From: Devosia sp.
Lineage (GTDB): Bacteria; Pseudomonadota; Alphaproteobacteria; Rhizobiales; Devosiaceae
Reading direction: 5' to 3'
Assembly (NCBI RefSeq): GCF_028290435.1
Contig: NZ_JAQGJV010000006.1
Coordinates: 27,794 to 91,793 of the forward strand
DNA length: 64,000 nucleotides
The notes below the pieces were generated by a model. It was not told where the DNA came from. It searched no databases and was given only the letters and a program-made list of their open reading frames with translations. A program made the position numbers and the translations under genes. Every line of letters starts with the position of its first letter. The first letter of the stretch is position 1. This document shows positions 18,366 through 26,761 of the stretch, piece by piece.

Positions 18366-19682
18366 TCAGGGGGCAACGCGGGCCGCGGCGGCTTCGAACT
18401 TCTGCACCGCGCTCGCCAGAGCATCGGCAACCGGCACGCCGTTGGCAATGTCGACAAAAGCCGTGCGGAACGCATCCTGCAACTGGCCGTAGGCGGCAGT
18501 CACCGGACGAGCCTTGGCGGTGTTGAGCGAGTCATAGACGCCCAGGCGGAACACGTCGTTCGGGAAGGCGTCGAATTCGGCGCCCGTGCTGATCTCGTCG
18601 AGCAGCGGCTTATAGGTCGGCAATTGCTGCAGCTTGTCGAACCACGTCTTGGTGCCTTCCGCCGAGGTCGTCAGATAGCTGGCGAAATCGAAGGCTTCCG
18701 CTTGGTTGGCCGAGCCGGCATTCACGCCGACATACCAGCTGCCGGTTGGCGTCAGAACTTTGCCGCCCTCGAAATAGGGGTAGGGTGCCACGCCGAAATC
18801 GACACCGCTTGCGGTCAGCCCCGGCAGGTTCCAGGTACCGCCTGCGAGCATGGCCAGCTTGCCATTGCCGAACAATTGCGCCGCTTCGCCATAGCCCAGG
18901 CTCTTGGGGCTGACGCCCCATTCATTGTAGAGATTGGCCCAATAGGTCGCCGCCTTGGTCCAGGCTTCGCTATCGAGATAACCCTTGGCCGTATAGCCGT
19001 CCGGCCCGATCACATCGGTGCCCAGCGACTCGCCAAACGGCTGCAACTGATAGAGCTCGCCGAACTGCTCGACGGTGAAGCCGTAAGTGGTGGTGCGCCC
19101 ACCTTCCTTGACCGTCAGCTTCCGCGCCGCATCGGCGACCTGCTCCCAGGTCCAGCGCTTGGCCGAAGCCAGCTCGTCCACCTGCGCCTGGCTGGCGGTC
19201 GCGCCCGCAGTCAGCCCGTCGGGCGGGGTGATACCGGCCGCCGCGAACAGCGCCTTGTTGTAGAACATCACCTGCGCCGAATTGTTGATCGGCAGGGCAA
19301 ATTGCTTGCCGTCATATTTGCCGGCATCCAGCGCGCTGGTCACGAGGTCCGCAGTGCTGATGCCCGCATCGACCGGCGACAGGAAGCCGCGCGAGGCGTA
19401 GCTCGCCACCAGCGGCGCATCGACATAGACCAGATCGACACCGGCATCCTTGGAGCGCAGGCGCAGCTCGGCCACCTGGAAGAACTGCGCGAACGGATAG
19501 GGCTGCAGCTTGATGGTGACGCCCGGATGGGTCGCCGTATAGGCATCGGCCACCGCCTGCATGGCCGTGGTGTCACCACCCTCGATCACGATCATATTGA
19601 GCGTCTTGTCCTGCGCCATTGCGGTGCCGGCAAGCATGCTGGCAACCAGGCCGGCGACGATGGCGATCTTCATAGTCTTCAC
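18366..19682 (-). CDS. Extracellular sugar-type ABC substrate-binding protein (module B)
   Basis: This periplasmic binding protein of about 435 residues belongs to the family 1 solute-binding group. The signal peptide MKIAIVAGLVASMLAGTAMA is probably cut before QDKTLNMIVIEGG. The start is either GTG at 19682 or ATG at 19673; neither has a strong ribosome site, and the ATG gives a more normal signal peptide. The typical beta-alpha opening and the conserved NSAQVMFYNKALF segment support the family. It lies 29 bp after the nucleoside hydrolase gene in the same transcript, so a nucleoside-like or ribosylated ligand is conceivable. CUT1 binding proteins more often bind oligosaccharides or polyols, so the ligand stays open. 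Confidence 0.9.
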   Translation of the reverse strand: MKTMKIAIVAGLVASMLAGTAMAQDKTLNMIVIEGGDTTAMQAVADAYTATHPGVTIKLQPYPFAQFFQVAELRLRSKDAGVDLVYVDAPLVASYASRGFLSPVDAGISTADLVTSALDAGKYDGKQFALPINNSAQVMFYNKALFAAAGITPPDGLTAGATASQAQVDELASAKRWTWEQVADAARKLTVKEGGRTTTYGFTVEQFGELYQLQPFGESLGTDVIGPDGYTAKGYLDSEAWTKAATYWANLYNEWGVSPKSLGYGEAAQLFGNGKLAMLAGGTWNLPGLTASGVDFGVAPYPYFEGGKVLTPTGSWYVGVNAGSANQAEAFDFASYLTTSAEGTKTWFDKLQQLPTYKPLLDEISTGAEFDAFPNDVFRLGVYDSLNTAKARPVTAAYGQLQDAFRTAFVDIANGVPVADALASAVQKFEAAAARVAP

Positions 19683-19711
19683 GGGGCACCTATTGGCTGG
19701 AGAGATCGGAC

Positions 19712-20686
19712 TTAGTTGGAAATCCTGCCGGCGGCCCAGATCAGGGCCTCGGTCACGAGGGCGGCGAAGCGGGGCGCATCGGCCTGCATCGCCACGCCGA
19801 CATTCTTGACGCGCTGGTCATGCGCGGGGTCCTGCGGGCGCAGGTCGATCAGCGTCTGCCCATAAGTCTCGGCATCGCCGACGATCACGTCGCCCGGCAA
19901 TTGGGCAATGGTGAACAGGCTCGGATCGATCAGATAGGCGATGGCGCAGGGATCGTGCAGCGGCGCGCCCGGCTTATCGGCGCCGGCGAAGCGGTAATAG
20001 GTGCCGCAGTAGAAATCCATGATATCGGCCACCACGTTGGCGCCCGGACGGGCCGCACGGACGGCGGCAACATCCTGCCGCCGCAACAGCGTCTGGTGGG
20101 TGGCGTTGAGCCCGAACATCACGAGCCTGACGCCCGAGCGGAACACGATGCGCGCAGCCTCCGCATCGGCCCAGATGTTGAATTCGGCAGAAGGAGTGAC
20201 ATTGCCCTCGCCGGCCGAGCCGCCCATGAACACGACCTGCTTGATCTTGCTCGCCAGATCGGGCCGCAGCGCGAAAACCAGGGCCAGATTGGTCATCGGG
20301 CCGATGACCACCACGGTGATTTCGCCCGGATGCGCATCGACGGTGCGAATGATCGCCTCGACCGCATGGCCCTTCTCAGCCTGTCGGCTGGTCTGGGGCA
20401 GGTCCACACCGGCGCTGTCCAGCCCGCTCGGGCCGTGGAATGCCGCGGGGAATTCATAGCGATGCAACAGCGGCTGCACGGCGCCGCTATAGACCGGAAT
20501 GTCCAATCCAAAAGCCGCGACGATGCGCAGGGCATTGTTGGTGGTGTTGTCGAGAGAGGCATTCCCACACACAGTGGTGATGGCTTCGATCTGGATGCTG
20601 TCATGCCAGGCGGCCAGCAGGATGGCGGCCATGTCGTCATGGCCGGGATCGCAATCGATGATCACGCGATGAGAAGGATTGGACAC
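19712..20686 (-). CDS. Inosine-uridine preferring nucleoside hydrolase
   Basis: This 324-residue cytoplasmic hydrolase cleaves the N-glycosidic bond of nucleosides to base plus ribose. The calcium-binding aspartate cluster is present in VIIDCDPGHDDMAAILLA (residues 8-25). The other family blocks PSAEFNIWADAEAARIVF and LHDPCAIAYL, carrying the ribose-binding asparagine and the late aspartate and histidine, are also visible. The start is GTG at 20686; no closer in-frame ATG precedes the DCDPGHDD motif. It is the first gene of operon B, divergent from the LysR gene at 20859. This context suggests that a nucleoside or N-riboside is imported by the module B transporter and then split. Confidence 0.92.
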   Translation of the reverse strand: MSNPSHRVIIDCDPGHDDMAAILLAAWHDSIQIEAITTVCGNASLDNTTNNALRIVAAFGLDIPVYSGAVQPLLHRYEFPAAFHGPSGLDSAGVDLPQTSRQAEKGHAVEAIIRTVDAHPGEITVVVIGPMTNLALVFALRPDLASKIKQVVFMGGSAGEGNVTPSAEFNIWADAEAARIVFRSGVRLVMFGLNATHQTLLRRQDVAAVRAARPGANVVADIMDFYCGTYYRFAGADKPGAPLHDPCAIAYLIDPSLFTIAQLPGDVIVGDAETYGQTLIDLRPQDPAHDQRVKNVGVAMQADAPRFAALVTEALIWAAGRISN

Positions 20687-20705
20687 GCCGCTGCACTCGC
20701 ACTAC

Positions 20706-20718
20706 TATTGTTTCAATA
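20706..20718. promoter_or_regulatory. LysR box (T-N11-A) between nucleoside hydrolase and LysR genes
   Basis: TATTG-TTT-CAATA is a perfect inverted repeat that fits the T-N11-A consensus of LysR-family operators. It lies 20 bp upstream of the nucleoside hydrolase start in the 172-bp divergent region. A second half-site, TATTG, occurs at 20830-20834 close to the LysR gene, as expected for a recognition plus activation site pair. This is sequence evidence only. Confidence 0.55.
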
Positions 20719-20858
20719 AGCTGCATCATGACAGCGACCACGCTCGCCGAGAAAACCCCGGCCAGTGCGCATCCTGTGCCCCGCAGACAAGGGAAATCCT
20801 AGGCTGGACCCGCTTTGGACAACAGCATACTATTGCTCTGTTCAGTTGACTTTTCCTG

Positions 20859-21749
20859 ATGGATTTTTCGATGCTGCATCTGCTCAATGCCTTGCGGGCC
20901 TTCGAGGTCGCGGCCCGCCTTGGCAGCGTGCGCAAGGCCGCCGAGGAACTGCGCGTCTCCAGTGGCGCCGTCAGCAGGCATATCAAGAATCTGGAAGAAG
21001 AATTCGGCATTGCCCTGTTCGAGCGCGGCAACCGCTCGATGAAGCTGACGCCAGCGGCTGCCACCTTCGCCGCCACGATCACCGAGGCCTTTGCCTCGAT
21101 CACCCGCGGCACCGAACATCTGCACACCACGCACAGCCAGGCGACCATCATGCTGACCGCGCCGGACACGTTCCTACTGCGCTGGCTGGTGCCGCGACTG
21201 CAAAGCCTGGAAGCGGCCCTGGGCGGCATGTCGGTGCGCCTCACCACCTGGACGCGCGAGATCAATCCCGCCGATCGCTCGATCGACGTCTATGTCGGCG
21301 TGGGACCGCTGCTGAACATTCCCGGCATGACCGTCACCGCTGTAGCCCCCGAAACCTTCGGCCCGGTGGTCAGTCCCATGCTGGTGCGTGACCGCGAACC
21401 GACGCCAGAATTCCTCTGGAGCCTGCCACGGCTGGACATCCGCTGGCCGCCCGATATGTGGACCAACTGGTCCCGCGAGGCCCGCGTCACCCTGCCGCCG
21501 CGCGAAACCATCTGGTACGACGCGCTCTCTTTCAGCGTGCAGGCCGCCGAAGCCGGTCTCGGCGTCGCCATCGGTCCCGGCCCCGCCGTCTGGGATGCGC
21601 TCGAACAAGGCCGCCTCATCGCACCTTTGGGCATGACCAAGCGGCAAGGCAGCTGGTTCCTCGCCTGGCGCAATGATCGCTCCAACCGCACCATGCACCT
21701 ACTGCGACGCTGGTTCGAACAACAGATGATCGGCGACCCGCGCCCCTAA
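20859..21749 (+). CDS. LysR-family transcriptional regulator (GcvA-like)
   Basis: This 296-residue regulator has an N-terminal winged helix at about residues 6-65 (LLNALRAFEVAARLGSVRKA, then VSSGAVSRHIKNLEEEFG and LFERGNRSMKLT). The periplasmic-binding-like effector domain extends from about residue 90 to the end. The opening resembles the GcvA subgroup. An alternative start is the ATG four codons later (20871). It is divergent from operon B with a T-N11-A palindrome between them, so it most likely controls the nucleoside hydrolase/ABC operon and itself. The effector is unknown. Its stop overlaps the convergent 68-residue gene. Confidence 0.9.
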   Translation: MDFSMLHLLNALRAFEVAARLGSVRKAAEELRVSSGAVSRHIKNLEEEFGIALFERGNRSMKLTPAAATFAATITEAFASITRGTEHLHTTHSQATIMLTAPDTFLLRWLVPRLQSLEAALGGMSVRLTTWTREINPADRSIDVYVGVGPLLNIPGMTVTAVAPETFGPVVSPMLVRDREPTPEFLWSLPRLDIRWPPDMWTNWSREARVTLPPRETIWYDALSFSVQAAEAGLGVAIGPGPAVWDALEQGRLIAPLGMTKRQGSWFLAWRNDRSNRTMHLLRRWFEQQMIGDPRP

Positions 21750-21952
21750 CCCTGCGCTGCGTAGGTCGCCAGCAACCAGCCAGCGAGACCCGATCGCTCC
21801 AGCAATTCGCTCGGTGGCGCCGCGGCCGATGGCGTAAACCCGTGCCGCCGCAGCGCCGCATCCAGCGCGATGGCCCGGTTCTGCGGATTGACCACCGCCA
21901 GCGTACGATCGGCAATTTCTATGGCCAGGGTCTTCGACATGCGTTTTGCCAT
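21746..21952 (-). CDS. Small conserved-looking protein of unknown function (68 aa)
   Basis: I do not recognise this 68-residue protein. It starts MAKRMSKTLAIEIADRTLAV and ends LAGWLLATYAAQG. The start at 21952 was chosen because GGAGAG lies 5 bases upstream; a second ATG at 21940 is possible. It is rich in Ala and Leu, has no signal peptide or clear membrane segment, and looks alpha-helical. Its stop overlaps the LysR stop by 3-4 bases, and it diverges from the M3 peptidase gene. Coding is supported by the good ribosome site and tight packing, but not proven. Confidence 0.55.
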   Translation of the reverse strand: MAKRMSKTLAIEIADRTLAVVNPQNRAIALDAALRRHGFTPSAAAPPSELLERSGLAGWLLATYAAQG

Positions 21953-22047
21953 GAAATCTCTCCAGACACCTTTTAGCCTAGGCTCCTGCGATTTCTGCGC
22001 TAATTTGATGCGCGCTGTCGCCGGAATTGCACTCAAGCAGGACGCCC

Positions 22048-24084
22048 ATGAATAACCCATTGCTGACCGCCTGGACCACACCCTTCGAGGCGCCGCCATT
22101 CGCGGAGATTGCCACCGAACACTTCGAACCCGCCTATCTCGCAGCCCTCGACGCGCATCGGCAAGACATTACGGCCATTACGGCTTCCCCTGCAGCGCCC
22201 GATTTCGACAATACCATCGCCGCGCTGGAGCGCAGCGGCATCTTGCTCAAGCGGGTCGACACGGTGTTCTCCCAGCTTGCGTCGGCCAATACCAATGAGG
22301 CGCTGCAAGCTGTCGAGCGGCAAATTTCCCCGCTGCTGGCGCGCCATTGGAACGCGATCTATCTCGACGCGAAACTGTTCGCGCGGGTGGACGGCCTCTA
22401 CAAGAACCGCGCGACGCTCGGCCTTGATCCCGAAGCCCTCCGCGTCCTTGAACGCTATCACCTCGACTTTGTCCGCGCTGGCGCCAACCTGACCGAGGGC
22501 GACCGCGCCCGCTTTGGCGAGATTGTCGAACGCCTCGCGGTGCTGGGCACCCAGTTCGGCCAGAACGTGCTGGCCGATGAGCAGAATACCATTTTTGCCC
22601 TGTCCGAAGCCGAAACGGACGGACTGCCCGACTTCGCCCGCGCAGCGGCCGCCGGGACCGCCAAGGATCGCTCCGTCAACGCCCCCTATGCCGTCACCAC
22701 CTCGCGCTCCAGCGTCGAGCCGGTGCTGCATTTCGCCCGCGACCGCAGCGTGCGCGAAAAGGTCTGGCGCGTCTTCGTCAAGCGCGGCGCCAATGGCAAC
22801 GAGAATGACAACAGCGCCGTGCTGGCCGAAGTCCTGCGGCTACGCAGCGAGCTGGCACAATTACTGGGCTATCCCAGCTACGCCCATTTCAAGCTCGCCG
22901 ACAGCATGGCCAAAACCCCGGACGCCGCCCGCGACCTGCTCGAACAGGTCTGGGAACCCGGCCGCCAGCGCGCCATGGAGGATCGCGAGGCGCTGCAGCA
23001 ATTGATCACCGATGAGGGCAACGACTTCGCGCTCGAAGCCTGGGACTGGCGCTACTACGCCGAACAGCTTCGCCTCGCCCGCTACGATTTCGACGAGACC
23101 GAAATCAAGCCCTATCTCGAACTCGACCGCGTCATCGAAGCCGCCATGTACACGGCCGGCCGCCTGTTTGGCCTGACCTTCGAACCCCGCACCGACATCC
23201 CGGTCTATCATGACGACGTGCGCACCTGGGTGGCGCTGCGCAACGGCCGCCAGATTGGCGTCTTCTATGGCGATTTCTTCGCCCGCCCGAGCAAGCGCAG
23301 CGGCGCGTGGATGACCTCGTTCCGCGACCAGGAAAAGCTGGACGGCACCGTGCTGCCGCTCATCGTCAACACCTGCAACTTCCTAAAGCCGCCCGCCGGC
23401 GAGCCCGCTTTGCTCTCGCTGGATGAAGCCCGCACTGTGTTCCACGAATTCGGCCACGGCCTGCATGGGCTCTTGTCGGACGTGACCTATCCGCGCATTT
23501 CCGGCACCAGCGTGGTGCGCGACTTTGTCGAGCTGCCCTCCCAGCTTTATGAGCATTGGCTGGAACAAAAGCCCGTGCTGGAACGGCTGGTGCATTACCG
23601 CACCGGTGAGCCCATCCCGCAGGATCTGATCGATCGCATGAAACTGGCCCGCCAGGCCAATACCGGCTTCGAAACGGTCGAATTCGTCTCCTCCGCTATT
23701 CTCGACATGGATTACCACTCCGACCCGACGGCGGGCGAGATGGACGTCACCGCCCTCGAACACCGAACTTTGGACCGCATCGGCATGCCCCGCGAAATCG
23801 CGCTGCGCCACGCCAGCACGCACTTCCTGCACCTGTTCACCGGCGACGGCTATGCGGCCGGCTATTACAGCTATCTGTGGTCCGAAGTGCTCGACGCCGA
23901 CGGCTTCGGCGCCTTTGAGGAAACCGGCGACCCCTTCGATCCGGTGACCGCCGACCGGCTGTTCAAGTTCATCTACTCCGCCGGCGGCTCGCGCGACTAC
24001 GCCGAGGCCTATCGCCTGTTCCGCGGTCGCGACCCGCAAATTGCCGCACTACTGACCAAGCGTGGCTTTGCGGCACCCACCTAG
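22048..24084 (+). CDS. M3-family zinc metallopeptidase (oligopeptidase A / dipeptidyl carboxypeptidase)
   Basis: This 678-residue cytoplasmic peptidase degrades short peptides. The zinc motif is HEFGHGLHGLLSD with His466, Glu467 and His470. The third ligand region, ETVEFVSSAILDMDYH, follows about 80 residues later. Length and layout (helical N-terminal half, catalytic half at the C terminus) match Dcp/OpdA. The start at 22048 (MNNPLLTAW) was chosen because AGGA lies 5 bases upstream; the frame extends 7 codons further up without a better site. It is monocistronic and converges with the FNR-type gene only 4 bp downstream. Whether it is a Dcp or an OpdA cannot be decided by eye. Confidence 0.93.
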   Translation: MNNPLLTAWTTPFEAPPFAEIATEHFEPAYLAALDAHRQDITAITASPAAPDFDNTIAALERSGILLKRVDTVFSQLASANTNEALQAVERQISPLLARHWNAIYLDAKLFARVDGLYKNRATLGLDPEALRVLERYHLDFVRAGANLTEGDRARFGEIVERLAVLGTQFGQNVLADEQNTIFALSEAETDGLPDFARAAAAGTAKDRSVNAPYAVTTSRSSVEPVLHFARDRSVREKVWRVFVKRGANGNENDNSAVLAEVLRLRSELAQLLGYPSYAHFKLADSMAKTPDAARDLLEQVWEPGRQRAMEDREALQQLITDEGNDFALEAWDWRYYAEQLRLARYDFDETEIKPYLELDRVIEAAMYTAGRLFGLTFEPRTDIPVYHDDVRTWVALRNGRQIGVFYGDFFARPSKRSGAWMTSFRDQEKLDGTVLPLIVNTCNFLKPPAGEPALLSLDEARTVFHEFGHGLHGLLSDVTYPRISGTSVVRDFVELPSQLYEHWLEQKPVLERLVHYRTGEPIPQDLIDRMKLARQANTGFETVEFVSSAILDMDYHSDPTAGEMDVTALEHRTLDRIGMPREIALRHASTHFLHLFTGDGYAAGYYSYLWSEVLDADGFGAFEETGDPFDPVTADRLFKFIYSAGGSRDYAEAYRLFRGRDPQIAALLTKRGFAAPT

Positions 24085-24088
24085 CCGG

Positions 24089-24814
24089 TTAGCCGCAGCA
24101 GTTTCGCAGCGCCTCCAGATCGGGCACTTCGATATGCCGGCTATGCGTGATCGCGATGATGCCCGCCTGCCGCAGCTCGCTCATGTGGCGCGATACCGTC
24201 TCGATGGTGAGGCCAAGAAAATCGCCAATATCGGCGCGGCTGAGCGGCAGGTCGAACTCTGCACCCTCGCTGGGCTCGCCAGCCGGGTCCAGATGAGTGG
24301 CGATGAGCCAAAGGAAGCTCGCCACCTTCTCGCTGGCGGTCTTGCGGCCCAGCGTCACCATCCAGTCCCGCGCCTCGTCGAGCTCCCGCAACGTCTGCCG
24401 CAGCAACCGATTCTCCAGCGCCGGATTGGCCGCCATCATCCGTTCAAGCGCAAGTCTAGGCACCACGCAAAGCTCGACCGGTGAGGCCGCCTGCGCATTG
24501 GTCAAATTTTCATGGCCAAACAGCCGGCCAAGAAAGTCGGGCGCGAACTGCAAGCCCACCACCTGCTGGCGCCCGTCCTCCAGTGTCTTGCTCAGCTTGA
24601 CGACGCCGCGCATGACATTAGCGTAGCTGTGGATTTCAGTGCTGTCGCCAATCAGCTCGGCGCCTTCATCATGACGCGATTTGTGCGTGTGGCGAGCCAG
24701 CTCCACCAGCTCTTGGGGATTCAACACCCCGCACATGCCCTGATGCCGCGTTTCGCAGCTACGGCAGAGCAGGGGAGTGTCGGAATTGTGGATATCCTGG
24801 CGCGGGCTCGTCAT
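24089..24814 (-). CDS. FNR-type oxygen-sensing transcriptional regulator (Crp/Fnr family)
   Basis: This 241-residue regulator has cysteines at 17, 20, 28 and 116, the spacing that holds the oxygen-labile [4Fe-4S] cluster in FNR (Cys20, 23, 29, 122 in E. coli). A cyclic-nucleotide-like beta roll spans about residues 30-150. The C-terminal helix-turn-helix is SRADIGDFLGLTIETVSRHM, with the E..SR residues that read TTGAT half-sites in FNR. It should therefore act as an FNR/FnrN/AadR-like regulator on TTGAT-N4-ATCAA boxes under low oxygen. No nitrogen-oxide, cytochrome or fix genes lie nearby, so it is probably a global regulator here. Confidence 0.92.
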   Translation of the reverse strand: MTSPRQDIHNSDTPLLCRSCETRHQGMCGVLNPQELVELARHTHKSRHDEGAELIGDSTEIHSYANVMRGVVKLSKTLEDGRQQVVGLQFAPDFLGRLFGHENLTNAQAASPVELCVVPRLALERMMAANPALENRLLRQTLRELDEARDWMVTLGRKTASEKVASFLWLIATHLDPAGEPSEGAEFDLPLSRADIGDFLGLTIETVSRHMSELRQAGIIAITHSRHIEVPDLEALRNCCG

Positions 24815-24844
24815 CGCGGGCCAGCATAAGGCATTTCCGCGACG

Positions 24845-24891
24845 ATGCAGCGGACTTTGCGTCGCAGGCAGCGGCCGCTGCGTCCTGCATC
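24845..24891 (-). repeat. Nested inverted repeats between the second PIG-L gene and the FNR gene
   Basis: The 14-bp palindrome GCAGCGGCCGCTGC (24868-24881) is nested inside an outer imperfect pairing of GATGCAG..GGAC with GTCCTGCATC. It lies between the PIG-L stop (24890) and the FNR start (24814), so it could end the module C transcript. There is no T-run, so this is a weak call. Confidence 0.35.
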
Positions 24892-25675
24892 ACAGGGCGA
24901 AGAGCTGCAGCACCTCCTCTACGCTGGTCTTGCGGCCATAATCGGCGAGCTGGAAGCTTTCGGCGAACTGGTGCCCACCGCTCATCGCCGGCAGCGCATA
25001 CATGAACTCGGGCCAGTATTTCAGGATGAAGGCGCGTTCGGCCGCCCAGTCGCCGATCGTGGGAGCTTCGTCCACGAAGCCGCGCTCAAACGGCGCGAAC
25101 TCGTAAAACTGCGTCGCGTGCGCTGCACAGGCCTTGAGCTTGGCGTCGATCGAGGGGCCGACATCGACGACGACGTCATGCTGGTGCACGTCGAGCGAAC
25201 CGTAGTCGATCATCTTGAGGCAGATCGGCGCCTGGGCCAGGGGCGGCACTTCAGGGCAGATATTGCCATTGGTGCAGAAGCCCGAAGCCTCGCGCACGAT
25301 GCGGCCGGCGGCGCGGTTATCGAGATGGCCGGGGCATTCGTCGTTGAAGGTGATGACCACGTCGGCCTGCCAGCGGCGGATCGACGAGATCACCGCGGTG
25401 CGCATGGCGAGATCTGGCATCAGCTCGCCATCATGGATGTCGAGAATCTCGTAGTCGAGCACGCCGAGATGACGGGCGGCGGTATAGGCCTCGCGGGCGC
25501 GGCGACGCTTTAGCGGCTCGCGGTCCATCTGGTAGTGGCCGGCATCGCCATTGGTGAGCGACATGAACTTGACGGCGACACCGCGATCGGCGAGGCGGCG
25601 CATGGTGCCACCGCTATACATTTCCGCCTCGTCGGGATGCGCTTCGACTACCAGCACTTTGAGCGGGTAAGACAT
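24890..25675 (-). CDS. PIG-L family protein with altered metal-site motifs (module C)
   Basis: This protein of about 261 residues has the PIG-L/LmbE fold: VLVVEAHPDEAEMYSGGTMR at the N terminus, SLTNGDAGHY next, and FNDECPGHLDNRAAGRIV in the middle. In MshB-like enzymes the motifs are HPDD and HPDH. Here the second aspartate is Glu and the last histidine is Asn, two positions that normally bind zinc. The enzyme may use another metal geometry, or act as a hydrolase of a different kind. I used the ATG at 25675 (MSYPLKV); an ATG at 25684 is only 2 bases from the AAGGAG and is less likely. It is the last gene of the module C operon, downstream of the TIM-barrel gene by 18 bp. Confidence 0.8.
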   Translation of the reverse strand: MSYPLKVLVVEAHPDEAEMYSGGTMRRLADRGVAVKFMSLTNGDAGHYQMDREPLKRRRAREAYTAARHLGVLDYEILDIHDGELMPDLAMRTAVISSIRRWQADVVITFNDECPGHLDNRAAGRIVREASGFCTNGNICPEVPPLAQAPICLKMIDYGSLDVHQHDVVVDVGPSIDAKLKACAAHATQFYEFAPFERGFVDEAPTIGDWAAERAFILKYWPEFMYALPAMSGGHQFAESFQLADYGRKTSVEEVLQLFAL

Positions 25676-25693
25676 AATGGGCATTGCTCCTTT

Positions 25694-26761
25694 CTAAATC
25701 CGGGCCCGCAGGGCATCGGCAGCGGCCCTGAGGGTCGCGCCACTGCGGGTAACGAAGCCTTCGAGTTCATCAAGGCTCGGGTTGGTGGAAAAATAGTCGT
25801 CGGGCGCGATCATCGTGCCGGCGCGCACGCCGTCCTCGAAGACGCGAGAGAGGCGGATCAGCTCGAGGATTTCCCCGAGCACGGCGTCAGGCTGGCGAGC
25901 CTGCCAGTCCGGATCAAACAGCGGGATCTGGTTCTTGTCGGAGCCCCAGACATTTTCGATGGTGAAGTTGGGATAGCTGCCGGCATCGAACAGGGCGCCA
26001 AGCACCGCCTGCCAGTCGATGACGCCATCGCCACAGGCGCGTGTCTGCCGCTCCAGTCCATGCGGGCGGGCGAACAGCACGATGTCGCGCATATGGGTCT
26101 TTTTCACATATGGCGCGAGGCGTCTCGTCGCGGCCACCGGGTCTTCGCCGCGCACCACCACATTGGCCAGATCGAGGGTGACGCCGAGTGTATCGGCGCC
26201 GACCTGCTCGATGAGCTGGACGATCTCGGTGGTGGTGATTTCCTCATGCGTTTCGACGGCGATGACGGCGCTATGGTCGGCCAGCACCGGCTTGAGCTTG
26301 AGCAGGAATTTGCGGGTAGCGTCGAGCTGGTCGGACCAGTCCACATCGGTGCGGTATCGATCGATGGCGTGGAGGCCCCAGTCGTGACGCTGGTAATTGG
26401 CGGTGTCGCCCCAGAGCGCCGTACAGCCGATTTCGGTGGTGGCCTCAATCATCCGCGTCATGCCGAACAAATAGTCGCCCTTGCCGACCTCGCGCACTTC
26501 GGGTGCCTCGGGGGTATTGTAGGGATTGATCTTGCCTAGCCCCATTTCGAGGTAGAGCCCAAGCTCTTCGGCGCGCTGCTTGACGGCAGCGAGGAAACCC
26601 CGGTCGAGGCTGGGCGACACGTCGAGGACGGTGCGGAAAAACACGCCCGCATGGTCCAGCTCGGCGCAACGCTCCAGCAGCTTGATCGGCCCCAGTTCGG
26701 CGGCGCGCGGGAATTTCCGGCCATCGATGCCGACGCGGATTTCGGGGATTGTGGTGGTCAT
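25694..26761 (-). CDS. Xylose-isomerase-like TIM-barrel sugar isomerase/epimerase (module C)
   Basis: This 355-residue protein fits the AP-endonuclease-2/sugar phosphate isomerase-epimerase superfamily. Metal-ligand blocks are visible as IAVETHEEITTTE (Glu and His on successive strands), VTLDLANVVV and KTHMRDIVLF, with FTIENVWGSD toward the C terminus. Members isomerise or epimerise sugars at C2/C3, and some act on keto-sugars or inositols. The start codon overlaps the stop of the double-ATPase gene by 4 bases (ATGA), so it is translated with the transporter. This implies that it processes the imported compound. The exact substrate is unknown; it differs clearly from the two module D TIM-barrel proteins. 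Confidence 0.82.
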   Translation of the reverse strand: MTTTIPEIRVGIDGRKFPRAAELGPIKLLERCAELDHAGVFFRTVLDVSPSLDRGFLAAVKQRAEELGLYLEMGLGKINPYNTPEAPEVREVGKGDYLFGMTRMIEATTEIGCTALWGDTANYQRHDWGLHAIDRYRTDVDWSDQLDATRKFLLKLKPVLADHSAVIAVETHEEITTTEIVQLIEQVGADTLGVTLDLANVVVRGEDPVAATRRLAPYVKKTHMRDIVLFARPHGLERQTRACGDGVIDWQAVLGALFDAGSYPNFTIENVWGSDKNQIPLFDPDWQARQPDAVLGEILELIRLSRVFEDGVRAGTMIAPDDYFSTNPSLDELEGFVTRSGATLRAAADALRARI

